A stretch of DNA of 64,000 nt from an uncultured Clostridia bacterium (GTDB taxonomy: Bacteria; Bacillota; Clostridia; UMGS1883): positions 20,132-84,131 of the forward strand of contig CANPZO010000007.1 of NCBI GenBank assembly GCA_947589005.1, in the 5' to 3' direction. Within the stretch, counting starts at the first letter, position 1, and the number at the start of each line of letters is the position of its first letter. Shown here piece by piece: positions 39,882 through 49,634 of this stretch. A model generated the notes under the pieces. It ran no database searches, had not been told where the DNA came from, and saw nothing but the letters and a program-made list of their open reading frames with translations. The translations under genes and the position numbers were made by a program.

Positions 39882-39945
39882 GACGGGGGAGACCGGCTCC
39901 GCCTTATCCCCGGGGCTCCATAAAAGCCGCTATAAAATAGGTTTA

Positions 39946-39973
39946 AAATCCCGAGCCTCGGCTCGGGATTTTC
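39946..39973 (+). terminator. Rho-independent terminator
   Basis: A perfect 13-bp stem (AAAATCCCGAGCC at 39946-39958, GGCTCGGGATTTT at 39961-39973) with a 2-base loop by full pairing (4-6 in practice) and a T-run. The rest of the 289-base gap holds the SLH promoter. Confidence 0.85.
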
Positions 39974-40081
39974 GCGAAAAACGGCGGAAAATATGCGGAC
40001 ATGACGGGCGGGGCCGCCCGGCGGCCCTATGGGGCGGCGCCTCAAATTATTAAAAAATTGTAACAATCTTTAAAAAACCTC

Positions 40082-40110
40082 TTGACAACCTTGGACAAAA
40101 TGTATAGAAT
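40082..40110 (+). promoter_or_regulatory. Sigma-A promoter of the SLH-protein gene
   Basis: TTGACA (40082-40087), 17 bases, TAGAAT (40105-40110). Leader of about 55 bases ending in AAGGAGAG before ATG 40171. The perfect -35 box and strong ribosome binding site suggest high expression. Confidence 0.75.
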
Positions 40111-40170
40111 ATAAATGTGTTAGTTTGCGTTACAAGACTATCATACAATTTTTTTAAGGAGAGATAAGCA

Positions 40171-43100
40171 ATGAGGAGATTTAAACCGATACTTTCCCTT
40201 GTTCTTGCCCTCGCCATGGTTTTCTCGTGCTTTACGGCCTTTGCGGCCGACGGGGACGGCGACGATGAAGAACAGGAGTTAACTACAAGGTTTTCCGACG
40301 TGGATCCCAACTCCACCTTGGGCAAGGCCGTAACCGATTTGGCCATGTTCGGCATAATCACCGGCTATCCCGATGGGACCTTTGGCCCCGAGGGTAATAT
40401 CACCCGCGCGGAGTTCGCCACCATCTGCGTTCGTCTTGCAAAGCTTGACGACGCTCTCGCCGCGGACGCGGTAACCGGTTTCCCCGATGTGGATGCCGAC
40501 GAAAACTATAAATGGGCCCGACCCTATATACTTATGGCTAAAAATCAGGGCGTAATCAACGGCTACAGCGACGGCACTTTCCAGGCCGGCAAGACCGTCA
40601 ACTATGCCGAGGCCGTAAAGATGCTCATGTGCCTTCGCGGATGGGGCCCCGCCTGCGAGGCCGAGACCAAGGCCAACCCCAACGCCCAGTGGTACGACAG
40701 CTATATCAGGAACGCCAATCAGCAGGGCCTTACCAAAAACGCCCTCGGCGGCCAGAGCAATCCCACCCAGCCCGTAAACAGGGGTACGGTTGCCATCCTT
40801 GCCTATAATTCTTACGATGTAAAGGGCCTGGTGGAGACGGTTGACCCCGACACCGGTGAGCTGGCATGGAGACAGGACAACGGCGGCGGCAAGGGCAGCG
40901 ACGACAACGAAATAAAGAGCTCCATCGTCAGGGGCGTCGTAACGGGCACATACCTCTCCCGCATCTCAAGCTCCGACAATGATCTGAGCAGCAATGAGAT
41001 AATGGTCGGCAGCGACGTTTACACCTTGAGCGGCAGCGTCTCCAAGAAAATCGACCTGTACGACATACTCGGCAAGACCGTAAGCATGAAGTACGACGAG
41101 TCTGACGACTATGTGACCAGCCTTGAGATAACCAGCGGGAAGTCTACCGACATTTATTCCGGCTATGTCGGCAACAAGGAGAAGTTCATCATAGGCGTGG
41201 AGAACGGCAGGATACTTTACGCTACCGACCCCGAGACCTATAAGGAGTCCTCCGTGACAATGCCCGACGATGTTGTTTACAACGGCAAGTATATAGAAGA
41301 TTTCGACGTTGACGACCTTATGGACCCCGACAGCCCCTACTTCCTTAAGACCGGCGTTATTCAAATCTTCGACGACAGCAGCAAGTATGAGTTTGCCAAG
41401 ATAACCAACTACGATACTTATGTCGTAAAGGGCACCAGCTCCAGCCGCGGCAAGGACAGCATCAACTTTATGTACAGGACCGGCGACGAGTATAAGATGG
41501 AATTCCCCACCGCGAATTCCGCCGACTACTTCATATTCCGCAGGGGCAGCACCGAAATTGACTCCCGCAGCGACCTCAAGCAGTTCGACGTGCTCAACAT
41601 CGTCCGTTCGCCCGAGGATGCCGACGGCCCCGACATAATGATAATCGACGTTTCCAGAAACAGCGTAACAAAGCAGAAGGTCACCTCTGTCAGCTACAAC
41701 GACAATACCATGTTCGAGATGGGCGACCGGTACTATCAGTATAATTACGACTATCAGAATATACCCGAGGATACCAACGACGAGGTGCCCGGGCTTTCCC
41801 GCGGTACCGACGGCGTAAACCTCTATCTCGATAAAATCGGCCTTATAGCCGCCGTTTCCGTATCCAGCACCTCCGATTCCACCGGCTCCTACTCCTACGG
41901 ATATCTGCTGAGCGTGCGTCAGAACGACGACAAGAGCGACTATGACCTGGAGTTCTATATGCTTGATATGTCCGGCTCTACCGTTAAGGAGGCTGAGCTT
42001 GGCACCGGCAACTCCATACAGATAGACGGCAAGAGATACAACACCGATGACGACGATATACTCGATATCCTCGAGGAGTCCGCCAGCGACGTAAACGACT
42101 CCTACCGGAGCATGGGCGGCGATATCGAAAACGACATTTATCAGCAGCCCGTAAGGTATAAGCTGAACGCGAGCAAGCTCGTCACCGCCATAGATACCAT
42201 CAACAAATCCAATGTGGGCGGCGACCTTGAGCTTTCCGCACCCATGAACGACGGCAGCACCGACGACGACGGCCGCCGCACCTACAACAGGTCCAGCGGC
42301 TTCACATACTACGATTCCGAGGGTGACAAGGCGTACTTCCAGGTGGCCAGCGACACGAAGATACTGTTCGTTCCCGACAACAGGGCCGACTACGACAGCT
42401 ACACCAAGATGACCTACAGCAGCTTCACCAGCGGCAACAAGTATTATGTTGAGGGCTTCAACATAGGCTCCACAAGGGCCAACCGGGCCGACCTTGTGCT
42501 TGTTTACAAGACCAACGACAACCTGGTATTCAACCACACCACCCCCTTCCTTATCGTAAGCGATTACGGTCTGGACGAGGACGACGAGGAGTATATCACC
42601 GGTTACAAGGGCTCCTACAGCGGCGGCGTTTCCACCACGGCCAACACCACCGTTCACGTTAACTACAGCAAGCTTCCCGACGAGGCCAAGGACGCCTATA
42701 ACAACCTGGGACGCGGCGATATCGTCCGTTACCTGGCGGGCTCCGACGGCAGAGTCATTGACCTTGAGCTGTGGCTCGACGCCTCCGACCCCGTTCAGGA
42801 GCAGAGCGTAAGCGACATCAGCGAGGCTATCGAGAACCGTATCCTCGCCATCAGGAGCAATTCCGCCGAGCCCGTAAACGGCGACGCCTATAACGCGGCC
42901 TTCCGTCTGGCCTACGGCACCGTCCTTCGCATCGAGGACGATATCAAGACCGTGACGGTTACTCCCACCCTTGATGTTGACTTCGAGGATAACGGCCTTG
43001 AAATGGCCGAGGGCGGCACCGGCGTTGTGGCCCATATGTACAACAGCAACACCAAGGTGTTCATTTACAACGACAGCAAGAAGGGCGCCGAGTATGTAAG

Positions 43101-43233
43101 CGGCATAGAGGCGTTCGACGAGATATCCTCTTATGAGGATGCCGAGTCCGGAGCAAGCGTGGTAGTTACCTTCACAACAGGCGACACCACCTCAAGCGCA
43201 AGTCCCTTCAGAATGATTTATATCGTTCGGTAA
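40171..43233 (+). CDS. S-layer-homology domain cell-surface protein
   Basis: A 1020-residue secreted protein. A signal peptide covers residues 1-26 (LSLVLALAMVFSCFTAFAA). Three SLH domains follow: about 40-95 (FSDVDPNSTLGKAVTDLAMFG, GYPDGTFGPEGNITRAEFA), 102-158 (FPDVDADENYKWARPYIL, GYSDGTFQAG) and 166-215 (QWYDSYIRNANQQGL, NRGTVAILAYNSY). SLH domains bind pyruvylated secondary cell-wall polymer. The remaining 800 residues are beta-rich, acidic and Tyr/Ser/Asp-rich, with no enzyme motif I recognise, as in S-layer proteins. The strong promoter suggests it may be the main S-layer or an abundant surface protein. It is followed by a hairpin and rnc. Confidence 0.88.
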   Translation: MRRFKPILSLVLALAMVFSCFTAFAADGDGDDEEQELTTRFSDVDPNSTLGKAVTDLAMFGIITGYPDGTFGPEGNITRAEFATICVRLAKLDDALAADAVTGFPDVDADENYKWARPYILMAKNQGVINGYSDGTFQAGKTVNYAEAVKMLMCLRGWGPACEAETKANPNAQWYDSYIRNANQQGLTKNALGGQSNPTQPVNRGTVAILAYNSYDVKGLVETVDPDTGELAWRQDNGGGKGSDDNEIKSSIVRGVVTGTYLSRISSSDNDLSSNEIMVGSDVYTLSGSVSKKIDLYDILGKTVSMKYDESDDYVTSLEITSGKSTDIYSGYVGNKEKFIIGVENGRILYATDPETYKESSVTMPDDVVYNGKYIEDFDVDDLMDPDSPYFLKTGVIQIFDDSSKYEFAKITNYDTYVVKGTSSSRGKDSINFMYRTGDEYKMEFPTANSADYFIFRRGSTEIDSRSDLKQFDVLNIVRSPEDADGPDIMIIDVSRNSVTKQKVTSVSYNDNTMFEMGDRYYQYNYDYQNIPEDTNDEVPGLSRGTDGVNLYLDKIGLIAAVSVSSTSDSTGSYSYGYLLSVRQNDDKSDYDLEFYMLDMSGSTVKEAELGTGNSIQIDGKRYNTDDDDILDILEESASDVNDSYRSMGGDIENDIYQQPVRYKLNASKLVTAIDTINKSNVGGDLELSAPMNDGSTDDDGRRTYNRSSGFTYYDSEGDKAYFQVASDTKILFVPDNRADYDSYTKMTYSSFTSGNKYYVEGFNIGSTRANRADLVLVYKTNDNLVFNHTTPFLIVSDYGLDEDDEEYITGYKGSYSGGVSTTANTTVHVNYSKLPDEAKDAYNNLGRGDIVRYLAGSDGRVIDLELWLDASDPVQEQSVSDISEAIENRILAIRSNSAEPVNGDAYNAAFRLAYGTVLRIEDDIKTVTVTPTLDVDFEDNGLEMAEGGTGVVAHMYNSNTKVFIYNDSKKGAEYVSGIEAFDEISSYEDAESGASVVVTFTTGDTTSSASPFRMIYIVR

Positions 43234-43251
43234 CTCAACGAAAAAAGCGGT

Positions 43252-43282
43252 CACCCGGACAGTTCGACTGACTGTCCGGGTG
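43252..43282 (+). terminator. Hairpin between the SLH gene and rnc
   Basis: A perfect 12-bp stem (CACCCGGACAGT at 43252-43263, ACTGTCCGGGTG at 43271-43282) with a 7-base loop. The run after it is TAACTGTATT rather than T-only, so partial termination or mRNA stabilisation is likelier than full stop; rnc begins 28 bases later with no obvious promoter. Confidence 0.6.
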
Positions 43283-43310
43283 TAACTGTATTAAAAGGAG
43301 ACAACAGTTT

Positions 43311-44075
43311 ATGGTAGAAAAGGACATCTCTCTGCTGGAGAAAAGGATGGGCTACGACTTTGCCGAGCCCAAGCTCCTGCTGACGGCCCTTACTCACAGC
43401 TCATATGCCCACCAGTTCGGGGTGGAAAGCTATGAAAGGTTAGAGTTCTTGGGCGATGCTATACTTGGCCTTATCATCGCCCAAGAGCTTTATCTGGACA
43501 AAAAGTTCCCCGAGGGCATATCCACCCGTATCCGCGCGGCTCTGGTCTGCGAGGATACTTTGGCGGAGCTGGCCGCGGAGATAGGGATAGACGAGTTCGC
43601 GCGTCTGGGCACCGGGGCGGAGAGCTGCGGCGAAAGACGGCGCAAGTCCATATTGGCGGATATGTTCGAGGCTCATCTGGCCGCCCTGTACCTCGAGACC
43701 GGCCTTGACTTCACCCGCGGCTACGTGCTGAGGGTCTATGGCGACAGGATAAAAAATATCACGGAGGGCGGTCACTTCGTGGACAACGATTATAAGAGCC
43801 GCCTTCAGGAAAAGCTCCAGAGCAAGGGCGGCAACGTGACCTACGAGGTCGTCGACGAGCGCGGCCCCGTCCACGACTGCGTCTTTACCGTGGCTGCCGT
43901 CATCAACGGCCGCCGCATAGGTCAGGGGATTTCCAACAGCAAGAAAAAGGCCCAGCAGCTTGCGGCCTTTGAGGCCATGCGGAAAATTGAGACCATTGAA
44001 AAGGACCTTAAGAAAAGAGGCGTTTCTCCGGACCACGACGCCATAATCGGGGCCCTTTTGGGGGCGGAAAAATGA
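43311..44075 (+). CDS. rnc: Ribonuclease III
   Basis: A 254-residue double-strand-specific RNase for rRNA processing and RNA decay. ATG 43311 follows AAAGGAG. The catalytic signature ERLEFLGDAILGLI (residues 43-56) has the Glu and Asp metal ligands, and MFEAHLAALYLETG holds the second catalytic Glu. The C-terminal dsRNA-binding domain (DYKSRLQEKLQSKGGNVTYEV ... ISNSKKKAQQLAAFEAM) is complete. About 25 residues extend beyond it. It overlaps the radical SAM gene by four bases (ATGA), a clostridial arrangement. Confidence 0.95.
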   Translation: MVEKDISLLEKRMGYDFAEPKLLLTALTHSSYAHQFGVESYERLEFLGDAILGLIIAQELYLDKKFPEGISTRIRAALVCEDTLAELAAEIGIDEFARLGTGAESCGERRRKSILADMFEAHLAALYLETGLDFTRGYVLRVYGDRIKNITEGGHFVDNDYKSRLQEKLQSKGGNVTYEVVDERGPVHDCVFTVAAVINGRRIGQGISNSKKKAQQLAAFEAMRKIETIEKDLKKRGVSPDHDAIIGALLGAEK

Positions 44076-45046
44076 ATATCCCCATATTTGTGCCCCATGT
44101 GGGCTGTCCCAATGACTGCGCCTTTTGCAATCAACGCTCCATAACCGGAGTGACGGAGGCCCCCGCCCCCGAGTCGGTAGGGAGCATCGCCGACGAGTAC
44201 CTTTCCGGCGGCGGGGCCGGAGAAAACACCATCGCCTTTTTCGGCGGCAGCTTCACCGGCATAGAACCTTCGCTTCAGCGCCGGTATCTGGCCGAGGCGA
44301 AGAAATATCTTGACGCCGGAAAAATCTCCGGTATTCGCCTTTCCACCCGTCCGGACTATATAGACGCGGACGTATTGAAGCTTTTGGGGGAGTACGGCGT
44401 TACCAACATAGAGCTTGGGGCGCAGTCCATGGACGACGGGGTGCTGGCCGCCTCCGGCCGGGGCCATGACTCCGGGGCCGTCCGCAGGGCGGCGGGCATG
44501 ATAAGGGAAAGGGGCTTTACTCTGGGCCTTCAGATGATGACCGGCCTGCCGCTGGACACGCCGGAAAAGTCCCTTGCCACCGCGGAGGAGTTCATCCGCT
44601 TGGGCGCCGCCGAGACCCGTATATACCCCACTCTCGTAATGGAGCGCACCCGCCTGGCCGATATGTACCGCGCCGGTTTATACCGCCCTCAGACAGTGGA
44701 GGAGGCGGCGGAGCTGGGCGCGGCTCTCTACGGAAAATTCCGTGACGCCGGGGTGAAGGTGCTGCGCGTCGGCCTCAGCGACAGCGAGGAGCTTAAGGGA
44801 GGCTGCGTGGCCGGGCCCTACCATCCGGCCATGGGCGAGCTGGTCATAAGCCGCTTCGTCAGGAACCAGCTTGAGGCCCACGCCGAGGAGGGCGCTCTCC
44901 GCATCTCGGCCCCCAAAAAATATTTCAGCAAGATTGTCGGGCCAAGGCGCTGCAACGCCCGATACTTTCGGGAAAAGGGCGTGTATTTTTCCCTGACGGA
45001 GGGAGAGGAGCCCCTTGTGAACGGAAGGTATGAGCTGCTTTTTTGA
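44072..45046 (+). CDS. Radical SAM protein (Elp3/oxygen-independent-coproporphyrinogen-like)
   Basis: A 324-residue protein. The 4Fe-4S/SAM motif Cx3Cx2C is CPNDCAFC at residues 13-20. IAFFGGSFTGIEP, IRLSTRPDYID and TNIELGAQSMDDGVL are the conserved strands of the Elp3-like radical SAM core, and GLQMMTGLPLDTPEKS follows. The Elp3 acetyltransferase domain is missing, so this is the short clostridial form found next to rnc. The substrate is unknown; a role in tRNA or RNA modification is only suggested by the family and the neighbour. Confidence 0.85.
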   Translation: MNIPIFVPHVGCPNDCAFCNQRSITGVTEAPAPESVGSIADEYLSGGGAGENTIAFFGGSFTGIEPSLQRRYLAEAKKYLDAGKISGIRLSTRPDYIDADVLKLLGEYGVTNIELGAQSMDDGVLAASGRGHDSGAVRRAAGMIRERGFTLGLQMMTGLPLDTPEKSLATAEEFIRLGAAETRIYPTLVMERTRLADMYRAGLYRPQTVEEAAELGAALYGKFRDAGVKVLRVGLSDSEELKGGCVAGPYHPAMGELVISRFVRNQLEAHAEEGALRISAPKKYFSKIVGPRRCNARYFREKGVYFSLTEGEEPLVNGRYELLF

Positions 45047-45055
45047 GGTGATAAT

Positions 45056-45586
45056 GTGAAAATTCGTCCCGTTAGTCTCGCCGACGCTCCGGCGTTGGCG
45101 GAAATTTATGCTCCGTATGTGCTGGAAACGGACGTTACTTTTGACACGGACGTCCCCACGGCGGAGTGGTTCGAGGAAAAAATAAGGTCCATAACCCCCT
45201 TTTATCCTTTTATCGTCGCCTGTGAGGACGGCGAGGTGCTGGGCTACGCCTACGCCCACGAATTTCGGCCGCGGACGGCCTTTGTCTGGTCCGTGGAGAC
45301 CACGGTCTACGTCCGCCGCGAGCGGCGGGGCGGGGGAGTGGGGACGGTCCTCTGCCGGAGGCTCGAGGAGCTGCTTAAGGCGCAGGGGGTCGTCAACCTC
45401 TACGCCTGCATAACCGACACCAACCGCGAAAGCGTCGCCTTCCACGAAAGGCTGGGCTACGGCCTTATCGGACGTTTCGAGAACTGCGGCTATAAGCTGG
45501 GCCGCTGGCTGGGCGTTGTCTGGCTGGGCAAGGCTCTGGGCGGGCACGGCGACCCGCCCAAAGAGGTGCGGGCCGCAAAAATGTAA
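45056..45586 (+). CDS. GNAT N-acetyltransferase, PAT-like
   Basis: A 176-residue protein with a GTG start behind GAGGTG. It follows the phosphinothricin-acetyltransferase-like GNAT pattern: RPVSLADAPALAEIYAPYVLETDVTFD at the N-terminus, VWSVETTVYVRRERRGGGVGTVLCRRL (the acetyl-CoA pyrophosphate loop is normally RGxGxG; here RRGGGVG), and ESVAFHERLGYGLIGRF. Such enzymes acetylate amino acids such as methionine sulfone or amino-group toxins; the substrate is not predictable. It ends the rnc group; about 47 A/T-rich bases then lead to the pheS promoter. Confidence 0.85.
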   Translation: MKIRPVSLADAPALAEIYAPYVLETDVTFDTDVPTAEWFEEKIRSITPFYPFIVACEDGEVLGYAYAHEFRPRTAFVWSVETTVYVRRERRGGGVGTVLCRRLEELLKAQGVVNLYACITDTNRESVAFHERLGYGLIGRFENCGYKLGRWLGVVWLGKALGGHGDPPKEVRAAKM

Positions 45587-45633
45587 CGTATAAGGTTTTT
45601 TTTAAAATTCCGCGATTATTTTTTTAAAACCCC

Positions 45634-45662
45634 TTGCAAAATTTGCTCGCATATGATAAAAT
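45634..45662 (+). promoter_or_regulatory. Sigma-A-type promoter of pheST
   Basis: TTGCAA (45634-45639), 17 bases, TAAAAT (45657-45662); start near 45669. Confidence 0.75.
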
Positions 45663-45668
45663 ATCAGA

Positions 45669-45903
45669 CAACGGCAATGAAGCGGAGAGTAGGCATGGGA
45701 TGGCGGACAGAGAGTCGGTGCCGGCGGCTGGAAGCACCGTGCGTCGGAAAATGCTGAAGTTCACCGCCGAGCCGCCCTGTTGAAGCAGTCGCGTACTGTG
45801 GGTAGGCGGGGCCGTATGGGCGCGTCAGTTCCCCGAAAAGTTATAAATCAGGGTGGTACCGCGGATATTATCCGCCCCTGGCGCGGCTTGCGTCAGGTTT
45901 TTT
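45669..45903 (+). promoter_or_regulatory. T-box riboswitch, phenylalanine-type (UUC specifier)
   Basis: The leader has AGAGTAGGCATGG near the stem I base, a specifier loop with GAAG-TTC-ACC whose TTC (45760-45762) is a Phe codon, and the T-box TGGTACCGCGG (45854-45864). The terminator stem (CCTGGCGC at 45877-45884, GCGTCAGG at 45890-45897, one G-T pair) is followed by TTTTTT. Uncharged tRNA-Phe would favour the antiterminator and so raise PheST synthesis when charged tRNA falls. Confidence 0.93.
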
Positions 45904-45955
45904 ATTTTGTTTTGAATTGTTATTTCATATATCAAACTGAAAGGAAGTTAAACCT

Positions 45956-46975
45956 ATGAAGGAACAGCTTGAAAAGATCCGTCAGGCGGCGGCGGACGCC
46001 CTTGAGGCCGCCGAAACCGGCGAGGCCCTCGAAGCCGCGAGGGTCAGATTTTTAGGTAAAAAGGGCGAGCTCACCGCCGTGTTAAGAGGCATGGGCGCCC
46101 TTTCCCCCGAGGAAAGACCCGTCATCGGCCAGCTCGCCAACGAGGTCAGGGCCTTTGTGGAGAGCAAAATCGAGGAGAAAAGGGCCGTTGCCGCCGCGAA
46201 GGAACGGGAGGCCAGGCTTCAAAACGAGGTCATCGACGTGACCATGCCCGGAAGGCGCAGGGCCGCCGGACGGCTCCACCCCCTTAATCAGGTGCTGAAC
46301 GAGATAACCGACATCTTCACCGGCATGGGCTTTTTCGTGGCCGAGGGGCCGGACATCGAGACCGACTACTATAACTTCGAGGCCCTGAATATCCCCGCCG
46401 ACCATCCGGCCCGGGACACTCAGGACACCTTCTATATTACTGACAGCATCATCCTCCGCACTCAGACCTCTCCCGTGCAAATCAGGGTTATGGAGCAGAC
46501 CAAGCCCCCGATACGCATGATAGCTCCGGGCCGCGTGTTCCGCAGCGACGCGGTGGACGCCACCCATTCTCCGGTTTTCCATCAGATAGAGGGCCTTGTT
46601 ATCGACAAGGGTATCACCATGGCCGACCTCAAAGGTACTCTCGAGGCCGTCGTAAAGGGACTTTACGGCCCCGACGCCAAGATACGCCTCCGTCCACACC
46701 ACTTCAACTTCACCGAGCCCTCGGCCGAGGTGGACGTATCCTGCTTCGCCTGCGGCGGTAAGGGCTGCGCCATGTGCAAGGGCGAGGGCTGGATAGAGAT
46801 TTTGGGCGCGGGTATGGTTCACCCCAAGGTGCTCCGCGTCGGCGGCATCGACCCCGAGGTATACAGCGGCTTCGCCTTCGGCCTTGGACTTGAGCGCATA
46901 GCCATGTTCAAGTACGGCATCGACGACCTGCGGCTTTTCTTCGAGAACGATTTGCGTTTCCTCAGGCAGTTTTAA
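45956..46975 (+). CDS. pheS: Phenylalanyl-tRNA synthetase alpha subunit
   Basis: A 339-residue subunit. An N-terminal coiled coil (residues 1-90) binds tRNA-Phe. The class II core has [19 protein letters not shown] (motif 1 region), [43 protein letters not shown] (motif 2) and [22 protein letters not shown] (motif 3). [15 protein letters not shown], with a following CGGKGCAMC segment, forms the Phe pocket region. It charges tRNA-Phe together with PheT, 29 bases downstream, under the Phe T-box. ATG 45956 follows GGAAG. Confidence 0.96.
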   Translation: MKEQLEKIRQAAADALEAAETGEALEAARVRFLGKKGELTAVLRGMGALSPEERPVIGQLANEVRAFVESKIEEKRAVAAAKEREARLQNEVIDVTMPGRRRAAGRLHPLNQVLNEITDIFTGMGFFVAEGPDIETDYYNFEALNIPADHPARDTQDTFYITDSIILRTQTSPVQIRVMEQTKPPIRMIAPGRVFRSDAVDATHSPVFHQIEGLVIDKGITMADLKGTLEAVVKGLYGPDAKIRLRPHHFNFTEPSAEVDVSCFACGGKGCAMCKGEGWIEILGAGMVHPKVLRVGGIDPEVYSGFAFGLGLERIAMFKYGIDDLRLFFENDLRFLRQF

Positions 46976-47004
46976 ATAAGGTTTTGACGAAAGGATGGAT
47001 ATAG

Positions 47005-49386
47005 ATGAAATTACCTCTTAGTTGGCTTAACGACTATCTTAAGCTGGAAAATGTGAGCGTAAAGGAATACTGCGACGCGATGACACTTTCCGGCAGCAAG
47101 GTGGAGGGCTGGGCCTCCGAGGGCAGCGAGGTGGAGGGCGTGGTTTTCGGCCGCATCCTCACCAAGACCCGCCACACCAACTCCGACCATATGTGGATAA
47201 CAACCGTTGACATCGGCGCCGGCGAGCCCGTGCAGATTGTCACCGGTGCGCAGAATATAGAGGTGGGCCAGCTGGTGCCCGTGGCCACCAACGGGGCCAA
47301 GCTCCCCGGCGGCGTCACCATCAAGAGCGGCAAGCTCCGGGGCGAGGTCAGCAACGGTATGCTCTGCTCCCACTACGAGCTGGGCTTCGAGGACGGGGTT
47401 ATCCCCGGCAGCGACCCCAACGGCATACTGATTTTCCAGCGGGAGTACCCCATTGGCGCCGACGTTATGGAGGCGCTGGGCGAAAAGGAGACCGTGGTGG
47501 AGTTCGAGATAACCCCCAACCGTCCCGACTGCCTGAGCGTCATAGGTTTGGCCCGTGAGACGGCCGCCACCTTTAACGTGCCCTTTGCCATTCCTCCCGT
47601 GGAGGTAAAGGCGGAGGCCGGCGGCGATATCAACGACATCGCGAAGGTCACCGTGGAGGCCCCCGATCTCTGCCCCCGCTACGCCTGCCGTCTGGTGCAG
47701 GATATTAAGATCGGCCCCTCTCCCGCTTGGATGCAGAAGCGGCTCAAGGCCGCCGGAGTGCGCCCCATCAGCAATATCGTGGACATAACCAACTATGTTA
47801 TGCTTGAGTACGGCCAGCCCATGCACGCCTTTGACCTTAACTTCCTCGAGGGACGGGAAATCGTGGTTCGCCGTGCCAGGAACGGCGAGGAGATAGTCAC
47901 CCTTGACGGCCAGCCCCACGCGCTGGACGACACCATGCTCATGATATGCGACGGCAAAAAGCCCGTCTGCGTGGCCGGTGTCATGGGCGGCGCCAACTCC
48001 GAGATAAAGGACGATACCGGCGCCGTACTGTTCGAGTGCGCCAACTTCCTCCGCGGCAGCGTCCGCACCACCGCGCGTAAGCTGGGTCTCCGCACCGAGT
48101 CCTCTTCCCGCTATGAAAAGGGACTGGACCCCAATATGGTTGTCAAGGCTCTTGACCGCGCCTGTCAGCTTGTGGAGGAGCTGGGCGCGGGACGGGTGGT
48201 CGGCGGCATGATAGACGTGGACAACAGCTGTCACACTCCCGCCGTCATACCCTTCCGGCCCGAAAATATACGGGCTTTCATCGGCGCTGATATCGACGAC
48301 GCCTTCATGCTGGACGCTCTCCGACGCCTGGATATTGCCGTGGATACCGACAAAATGGAAATTTATCCTCCCACATACCGCATGGATATCGAATGTGAGG
48401 CGGACATTGCCGAGGAGGTCGTCAGGCTTTACGGCTACGACAAGGTGCCCTCTACTCTGGTCAGCGGCGAGGCCGTCTCCGGCGGACTCAATAAGGAGCA
48501 GAAGCTTCGCGGCCGCATAAAGAGCAGTCTTGTGGGTCAGGGCTACTACGAGATTATGACCTACAGCTTTACCAGCCCGCGGACGCTGGATATGATAAAC
48601 GCCGGCGAGGAGCTCAGAAACAACATCCGCATCCTCAATCCCCTCGGCGAGGATACCAGCGTTATGCGCACCACTCCCGTTACCGGTATGCTGGAGGTGC
48701 TTGCGCGGAATTACAATCACAAAAACAAAAACGCCCGTCTATTTGAGATAGCCACCGTGTATATCGCGCGGGAGCTGCCACTGACCCGGCTGCCGAAGGA
48801 AAAGGACATCATCACCCTCGGCGGCTACGGAGATATGGACTTCTACGACATTAAGGGAGCGGTGGAGGAGCTGTTCGCCTCGCTTGGCGTCACCAATGTG
48901 ACCTTTGACACCGCCGAGGCCAACCCCATCTACCACCCCGGCAAGAGCGCGGACATATTTATAAATAAGAAGAAAGTCGGCACGGTGGGCGAGGTTCACC
49001 CCGATGTATGCGGCAACTATGATATCGGCGAGACCTATCTGGCCGAGGTAGACCTTGACTACCTGCTTAAGTGCGCCGGCAGGGACCCGGTCTACAAGCC
49101 CCTGTCCCGCTTCCCCTCGGTGACCCGCGATTTGGCCATGCTGGTGGACGACGGCGTAAAGGCCGCCGACATTGAGGGCGCCATCCGCCGCGCCGCCGGC
49201 AATCTCCTTGAGGAGCTGGAGCTTTTCGACGTTTACAAGGGCAGCCAGATACCCGAGGGCAAAAAGAGCGTGGCCTACAGCGCCACCTTCCGGGCCGACA
49301 AGACCCTGAAGGAGGAAGAGGTCAACAAGCTTTGGAACAAGGTCCTCAAAAATCTTGAGCACAGTCTCGGCGCGGTACTTCGTTAG
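47005..49386 (+). CDS. pheT: Phenylalanyl-tRNA synthetase beta subunit
   Basis: A 793-residue subunit with the full bacterial domain set: a tRNA-binding OB fold at residues 40-150 (VVFGRILTKTRHTNSDHMWITTVDIG), the B3/B4 editing domain at about 210-400 (ISNIVDITNYVMLEYGQPMHAFD), the B5 domain (residues 405-480), a class II-like catalytic remnant, and the C-terminal FDX-ACB anticodon-binding domain (SRFPSVTRDLAMLVDDGVKA). ATG 47005 follows AAAGGATG. It ends the operon; a strong hairpin lies 75 bases downstream. Confidence 0.96.
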   Translation: MKLPLSWLNDYLKLENVSVKEYCDAMTLSGSKVEGWASEGSEVEGVVFGRILTKTRHTNSDHMWITTVDIGAGEPVQIVTGAQNIEVGQLVPVATNGAKLPGGVTIKSGKLRGEVSNGMLCSHYELGFEDGVIPGSDPNGILIFQREYPIGADVMEALGEKETVVEFEITPNRPDCLSVIGLARETAATFNVPFAIPPVEVKAEAGGDINDIAKVTVEAPDLCPRYACRLVQDIKIGPSPAWMQKRLKAAGVRPISNIVDITNYVMLEYGQPMHAFDLNFLEGREIVVRRARNGEEIVTLDGQPHALDDTMLMICDGKKPVCVAGVMGGANSEIKDDTGAVLFECANFLRGSVRTTARKLGLRTESSSRYEKGLDPNMVVKALDRACQLVEELGAGRVVGGMIDVDNSCHTPAVIPFRPENIRAFIGADIDDAFMLDALRRLDIAVDTDKMEIYPPTYRMDIECEADIAEEVVRLYGYDKVPSTLVSGEAVSGGLNKEQKLRGRIKSSLVGQGYYEIMTYSFTSPRTLDMINAGEELRNNIRILNPLGEDTSVMRTTPVTGMLEVLARNYNHKNKNARLFEIATVYIARELPLTRLPKEKDIITLGGYGDMDFYDIKGAVEELFASLGVTNVTFDTAEANPIYHPGKSADIFINKKKVGTVGEVHPDVCGNYDIGETYLAEVDLDYLLKCAGRDPVYKPLSRFPSVTRDLAMLVDDGVKAADIEGAIRRAAGNLLEELELFDVYKGSQIPEGKKSVAYSATFRADKTLKEEEVNKLWNKVLKNLEHSLGAVLR

Positions 49387-49460
49387 AGTACAGAATAATG
49401 TGACGAAAGCGGTCGCAATTTGTAAAAATTTAACGAATTTTGCTTTTGTGAATTTTTTAT

Positions 49461-49507
49461 AATTAAAAATGGGCAAAAAACAATACGTTTTCAGCCCATT
49501 TTTAATT
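49461..49507 (+). terminator. Large hairpin between pheT and the glycan-import cluster
   Basis: A perfect 14-bp inverted repeat (AATTAAAAATGGGC at 49461-49474, GCCCATTTTTAATT at 49494-49507), with an inner AAAAC/GTTTT pair. A/T runs on both sides make it a likely terminator for pheST. Confidence 0.75.
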
Positions 49508-49554
49508 TATACATAAAAAATTTAAAATTTTTATAAAAAATCTACAAAAAACAC

Positions 49555-49583
49555 TTGCAGTTTTTAGAGTTTTTGTGTATAAT
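49555..49583 (+). promoter_or_regulatory. Sigma-A promoter of the nine-gene cluster
   Basis: TTGCAG (49555-49560), 17 bases, TATAAT (49578-49583), in A/T-rich DNA. No further promoter of this quality is seen until 63.8 kb, so it may serve all nine genes. I find no clear cre or operator sequence near it. Confidence 0.75.
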
Positions 49584-49634
49584 AGTTATATGCAAGCAGT
49601 GTGCAAAATTACTATAAAAAGGATGTGGGAAAAA

